Positions 12,844 to 15,642 of a DNA stretch of 15,642 bases are shown piece by piece. Numbering within the stretch: position 1 is the first letter of the stretch; every line of letters begins with the position of its first letter. The notes beneath the pieces are model-generated. The model was not told where the DNA came from. It saw nothing but the letters and a program-made list of their open reading frames with translations, and did no database searches. The translations under genes and the position numbers were made by a program. The stretch comes from Candidatus Gastranaerophilales bacterium (GTDB lineage: Bacteria; Cyanobacteriota; Vampirovibrionia; Gastranaerophilales; Gastranaerophilaceae): assembly GCA_910587375.1 (NCBI GenBank), contig CAJULR010000032.1, positions 1 through 15,642 of the forward strand, written 5' to 3'.

Positions 12844-13680
12844 TTAAAGAGAGTCATAATAGTCTTTTAAAAGTTTGCAATCTTCTTCTATATTGGGGCT
12901 TTCGCATACAATTGCACCCTTAATATTAAATTTTTTGAAGGCTTTTAACAAATCTTTATAATTAAAATCGCTCTCTTCTAAAATCAGGTGTTTTTTCTCG
13001 CCCTTATCGCCGTAATCTATTCCTGCAATGTGTGCGTGGAAATTATTCAGGGCAACATCTCCAAGGTTTTTTCCTATTTTTTCAAAAACATTTGCAAACT
13101 CATCATACGTATTATATTTTCCCGCAGTGCGTGCATGCAGGTGTGAAAAATCAACGCAAGGGAGCATATTTGGGAAAATTTTTGACAGTTCTATAATCTC
13201 GTCAATATCGCCCCATTGGGTTTCTTTTCCTGTTGTTTCGGGGCGAACCCAGATTTTATTTCCTGCCTTACCGTTTTTTTTGTTTTCATCCAGTATTTCA
13301 AAAATCTTTTTATGCCTTTCAACAAGCTTTTTAAAGACTGTTTCTTTATCTTCTTTTAAATAAAACGCCGCATGGTATGTGATTGAATATCCGCCAAGCT
13401 CTTCTGCAAGCTCTGCCGTTTCAACGATTCTTTGAATGCTTGCTTCCACTTTTTCTTCTTCTTTTGAATTTAAGTTAATATAAAAAGGGGCGTGTGCTGT
13501 TAAAATGAAATCGTTTTTGTTTTCCTTTAAAAACTTCTTTGAAACATCAGACATTCGAACCCCATGGACAAATTCCATCTCAAGTCCGTTCAAGGAAAGT
13601 TCTGAAAGTGCTTCAAAGCCTGTTTTATAGTCTTTTGCCCTTAAGGGGATTCCTGCCGTTAAAAAATTTAGTTTTTCCAT
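12844..13680 (-). CDS. Endonuclease IV-like TIM-barrel protein (AP endonuclease 2 / sugar isomerase superfamily)
   Basis: A 278-residue cytosolic protein with the metal-site motifs of endonuclease IV, which cuts DNA at abasic sites: HAPFYINL (H63), YHAAFY (H103), RPETTGK (E148), CVDFSHLHAR (D177, H180), NFHAHIAGIDY (H215/H217), GEKKHL (E228, H231) and VCESP (E260). Nearly every zinc ligand of the E. coli enzyme has a counterpart; the D229 ligand is replaced by the GEKKH arrangement, as I recall for archaeal-type relatives. It could instead be a sugar-phosphate isomerase/epimerase of the same fold, but the ligand set favours a nuclease. It lies 18 bases downstream of the formyltransferase gene and is probably co-transcribed with it. 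An AAGG sequence stands somewhat far upstream of the ATG at 13680. Confidence 0.8.
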   Translation of the reverse strand: MEKLNFLTAGIPLRAKDYKTGFEALSELSLNGLEMEFVHGVRMSDVSKKFLKENKNDFILTAHAPFYINLNSKEEEKVEASIQRIVETAELAEELGGYSITYHAAFYLKEDKETVFKKLVERHKKIFEILDENKKNGKAGNKIWVRPETTGKETQWGDIDEIIELSKIFPNMLPCVDFSHLHARTAGKYNTYDEFANVFEKIGKNLGDVALNNFHAHIAGIDYGDKGEKKHLILEESDFNYKDLLKAFKKFNIKGAIVCESPNIEEDCKLLKDYYDSL

Positions 13681-13698
13681 ATTTATTTATACTTACCT

Positions 13699-14646
13699 TT
13701 ATTTTAATATCTCGTTTTCATTTGGGTTAAATTTTTCTATAAATTCTGAAATTGAATAAATGCCCCAGCTTCCCGCCTGGATTACATTTGGAAAGTAATA
13801 CCCGCCTCCTGCGGCAATTTGGAGTATATCCTTTTTAGCCTTTACAATTGTGCCCGGGGTTTTATTGTGTCTTTCTTCTTTAAAATCTCCCGCGACAATT
13901 CTTATAAAGCCGCCCCTAAAATTTGTAAGCGCATTGTAAAAAGGGTTTGCGGCGCGAATTGTTCTTTCTATATTATTAATATTATCTGCCCAATTTATAT
14001 AAATTTCGCCGGGGACATTCGGTGCCTTTTCAAATTCACCCTCTTTTTGTGCAACAGAAGGTATTTCGCCTGCTTCTTTATATTTTAAAAGGGTTTTAGA
14101 TAAAAGTTCTGCTATCATAAAATTTGTTCTTGAAAAAAGCATTCCCATTGTTTCTTTTTTCATTAAGGGGAAAACTTCCTGCGTGATAATTCTTCCCGTG
14201 TCAAAATTTTCATCCGCAAAATGAAGTGTAATCCCGGACATTGTGTCCCCGTTTTTAATTATATGAAAATAAGGGTTTCCGCCTCTGTATTTTGGAAGAA
14301 TTGAGGGGTGGCAATTAATGAAGCCGTCTTTTGTTGTGTTTAAAAAATCTTTTGAAAGCTTGTGGTTGAAAGAGCAAACGACGCCGATGTCACAATTTAG
14401 TTCTTTAATTTTTTCAATTAATCCGGGCTCATTCGGGCTTTTATCATATTCTAAAACTTTGATATTGTTGCACTCTGCAATTGCTCTTATGTTTTCCCTT
14501 GAGCCGTTTGTTTTGTCTGGCAAAAGGACGGCTTCAATATGAAGTTTTGAACTTATGAGTTTATTAAGGCAGACAACTGCCATATCGGGTTGGCCTATAA
14601 ATAATATTTTTGGGAAAGTTTTTGTGTTGCTGCCTGTGTTTTCCAA
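13699..14646 (-). CDS. Methionyl-tRNA formyltransferase-like protein
   Basis: A 315-residue formyltransferase that should use 10-formyl-tetrahydrofolate. The catalytic triad is visible: N111 and H113 in FINCHPSILPKYRGGNPY, and D149 in ENFDTGRII. A C-terminal domain of the Fmt type follows, with INWADNINNIERTIRAANPFYNA at about 217-239. Length and two-domain layout fit Fmt, which formylates initiator Met-tRNA. However, the loop reads YRGGNPYFHIIKNGD and SGITLHF rather than the usual YRGAAPI, a style I associate with formyltransferases acting on other substrates such as amino sugars. No def (deformylase) gene is adjacent. The start is TTG at 14646 (coding Met), supported by AGGAG six bases upstream. 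I am sure of the fold and unsure of the substrate. Confidence 0.8.
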   Translation of the reverse strand: MENTGSNTKTFPKILFIGQPDMAVVCLNKLISSKLHIEAVLLPDKTNGSRENIRAIAECNNIKVLEYDKSPNEPGLIEKIKELNCDIGVVCSFNHKLSKDFLNTTKDGFINCHPSILPKYRGGNPYFHIIKNGDTMSGITLHFADENFDTGRIITQEVFPLMKKETMGMLFSRTNFMIAELLSKTLLKYKEAGEIPSVAQKEGEFEKAPNVPGEIYINWADNINNIERTIRAANPFYNALTNFRGGFIRIVAGDFKEERHNKTPGTIVKAKKDILQIAAGGGYYFPNVIQAGSWGIYSISEFIEKFNPNENEILK

Positions 14647-14666
14647 GATTTTCTCCTAAATAAATC

Positions 14667-14707
14667 CAATACTTATAATACACTAAAAAATCATTTTTAA
14701 AGTATTG
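14667..14707. repeat. Inverted repeat bracketing the formyltransferase promoter region
   Basis: CAATACTT (14667-14674) and AAGTATTG (14700-14707) are exact reverse complements 25 bases apart. They flank a minus-strand TATTAT/TATAAG -10-like sequence upstream of the TTG start at 14646. It could be an operator or simply chance in AT-rich DNA. Confidence 0.3.
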
Positions 14708-14740
14708 TAACAAAATTGAATTACTTCTAAAAATTAGGTG

Positions 14741-14769
14741 TTGACGATAAAATTTGTTTATATTACATT
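14741..14769 (+). promoter_or_regulatory. Promoter of the S10 ribosomal operon
   Basis: TTGACG (14741-14746, 5 of 6), a 17-base spacer and TACATT (14764-14769, 4 of 6). Just downstream is a perfect 6-bp hairpin (14778-14783 with 14787-14792, 3-base loop) in the 5' leader, which could be a ribosomal-protein or attenuation target. The remaining leader to 14835 shows nothing more. Confidence 0.5.
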
Positions 14770-14835
14770 TAATCGTACCGATATTTTATCGGCGGTTTAT
14801 TACGTACAATATTCAAAGAACTGGAACTAAACAAA

Positions 14836-15153
14836 ATGGAAACAAATAAAAGACCCAGAATAAGAGTTTGTTTGAAGGCTTATGACCATAAGCTTATTGA
14901 CACATCTGCCGTGAAAATTGTAGAAACAGCTAAAAGAACCGGCGCAACAGTATCAGGCCCGATTCCGCTTCCTACAAAACGCAGAATTTATTGTGTGTTG
15001 CGTTCACCCCACGTTGATAAAAAATCTCGTGAACACTTTGAAATGAGAACACACAAAAGGGTTATTGATATTTATGACCCGACACAACAAACTACAGAAG
15101 AACTTTCAAGAATGGATTTGCCGGCAGGCGTTGATATCGAAGTTAAGCTGTAG
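14836..15153 (+). CDS. rpsJ: 30S ribosomal protein S10
   Basis: A 105-residue small-subunit ribosomal protein, also the NusE antitermination factor that binds NusB. Recognised throughout: RPRIRVCLKAYDHKLIDTSAVKIVETAKRTGATVSGPIPLPTKRRIYCVLRSPHVDKKSREHFEMRTHKR and the C-terminal strand LPAGVDIEVKL. Length is normal. The ATG at 14836 has only a weak GGAAC-type ribosome binding site. It is the first gene of the S10 operon here. Its stop codon (15151-15153) lies inside the 5' arm of a 10-bp stem that begins the spacer before rplC. Confidence 0.98.
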   Translation: METNKRPRIRVCLKAYDHKLIDTSAVKIVETAKRTGATVSGPIPLPTKRRIYCVLRSPHVDKKSREHFEMRTHKRVIDIYDPTQQTTEELSRMDLPAGVDIEVKL

Positions 15154-15212
15154 TGCCGCATAAGCCGGTGCTCTAAGGTAAAACGATGAGTTTTGACTGT
15201 AAGCACTACGGC
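15147..15212 (+). promoter_or_regulatory. Stem-loop spanning the rpsJ stop codon, start of a structured rpsJ-rplC spacer
   Basis: GCTGTAGTGC (15147-15156) pairs with GCACTACGGC (15203-15212): ten pairs with one G-U. Inside, AAAAC can pair with GTTTT (about 15180-15199). No U-tract follows, so it is not a simple terminator. It may be a processing site, a ribosomal-protein target or an attenuator within the operon. Confidence 0.5.
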
Positions 15213-15233
15213 AAAGGCAAAAAAAGTTAACAT

Positions 15234-15263
15234 TTGACAATTAAATATTGAATGTGAACTATT
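15234..15263 (+). promoter_or_regulatory. Possible internal promoter before rplC
   Basis: A perfect TTGACA at 15234-15239 is followed after 17-18 bases by weak -10 candidates (AACTAT or ACTATT at 15257-15263). The -35 match is exact but the -10 is poor, so the call is tentative. It would allow rplC and later genes to be transcribed separately from rpsJ. Confidence 0.3.
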
Positions 15264-15396
15264 CAAAGACAGAGTTTGGCCCTATTCCAACCGGAAACGA
15301 TTGTCGGGGATTCAAAAAAGAAAACAAACAAAGTCAAAAGAAGTACAAAGACAAAGAAAAGAGTTAATAGCTCTCACAACAGAAAGGTAAAATCGA

Positions 15397-15642
15397 ATGA
15401 CATTAGGTGTTATTGGAGAAAAACTCGGAATGACACAGGTATACGACGAACAAGGTTTGTGTATTCCTGTTACCGTAATTAAAGTTGACCCATTGACCGT
15501 AACTCAAGTGAAAACTGTTGAAACTGACGGTTATAACGCTATTCAGGTTGGTGTTGTTCCTGCCAAGGAAAAACACTTAACAAAAGCTCAAATTGGTCAC
15601 TTTAAGAAAAATAATTTAGAAAATTTCAGACACTTACAAGAA
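15397..15642 (+). CDS. rplC: 50S ribosomal protein L3, N-terminal part (runs off the window)
   Basis: The first 82 codons of L3, an early-assembling large-subunit protein near the peptidyl transferase centre. The start MTLGVIGEKLGMTQVYDEQGLCIPVTVI is diagnostic, followed by TVETDGYNAIQVG. The ATG at 15397 follows GAAAGG about 9 bases upstream. The frame remains open to the last base. It is the second gene of the S10 operon, in the standard order, but lies 243 bases after rpsJ rather than the usual few tens of bases. Confidence 0.96.
   Translation, partial: MTLGVIGEKLGMTQVYDEQGLCIPVTVIKVDPLTVTQVKTVETDGYNAIQVGVVPAKEKHLTKAQIGHFKKNNLENFRHLQE

Noticed and set aside
12820..12845. CCTCT/AGAGG hairpin followed by TTTTTT on the plus strand
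   Set aside because: It has terminator shape only in the plus direction, where no plus-strand gene lies upstream. On the minus strand, where it would be needed after the endonuclease IV-like gene, it lacks a U-tract and the stem is only five pairs.
15276..15482. Lys/Arg-rich plus-strand frame starting at TTG and overlapping the rplC start
   Set aside because: No ribosome binding site, overlap of about 85 bases out of frame with a certain gene, and composition explained by a purine-rich leader. A 37-codon GTG frame at 15254 was set aside for the same lack of signals.

Overview
The window looks like a low-GC bacterial chromosome, most plausibly from the non-photosynthetic Cyanobacteriota of animal guts (Gastranaerophilales / Melainabacteria, class Vampirovibrionia). 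This is an inference. It rests on AT-rich DNA with A/T-ending codons, a prepilin-like protein with a very regular FTLVEMLIVLGIIG segment, a short cyanobacterial-style single-stranded DNA-binding protein without the acidic tip, and many small unfamiliar secreted or low-complexity proteins. No tRNA, rRNA, CRISPR array or insertion sequence was seen.

Layout. (1) Bases 1-237 hold the end of a gene resembling the phage-associated barnase/EndoU/colicin/RelE-like (BECR) nuclease domain. A GC-rich, highly structured element (284-367) follows, then histidyl-tRNA synthetase (hisS, 474-1703). (2) Bases 1779-5440 form an accessory island. Two secreted paralogues stand at its ends, one with an intact HEXXH metallopeptidase motif and one with that motif destroyed. 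Between them sit an AbiH-family anti-phage gene with its own strong promoter and a convergent zinc-ribbon gene that looks leaderless. (3) Bases 5518-6577 carry two small minus-strand proteins of unknown function. (4) Bases 6758-9375 are a minus-strand operon: ssb, a four-carbon acid sugar kinase (DUF1537) and a PdxA-type dehydrogenase. The last two match the kinase/dehydrogenase pair of D-threonate/D-erythronate catabolism. The PdxA protein has an unusual repeat insertion and a substituted substrate-binding histidine. (5) Bases 9508-11876 carry a CHASE2-GGDEF diguanylate cyclase, a small gene overlapping its start, and secG. (6) Bases 12013-14646 carry a type IV pilin-like protein, an endonuclease IV-like TIM-barrel protein and a formyltransferase. 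(7) From 14741 onward the S10 ribosomal operon begins on the plus strand (rpsJ, then rplC running off the window). The two genes are separated by an unusually long, structured 243-base spacer containing a perfect -35 hexamer.

Housekeeping genes (hisS, ssb, secG, rpsJ, rplC) are interleaved with accessory genes. The strongest candidates for something new are the structured element before hisS, the paralogous protease/pseudoprotease pair split by the defence gene, the remodelled PdxA, and the rpsJ-rplC spacer. No intergenic stretch exceeds 300 bases; the longer gaps (238-473, 4032-4231, 6578-6757, 14647-14835, 15154-15396) are each described below.
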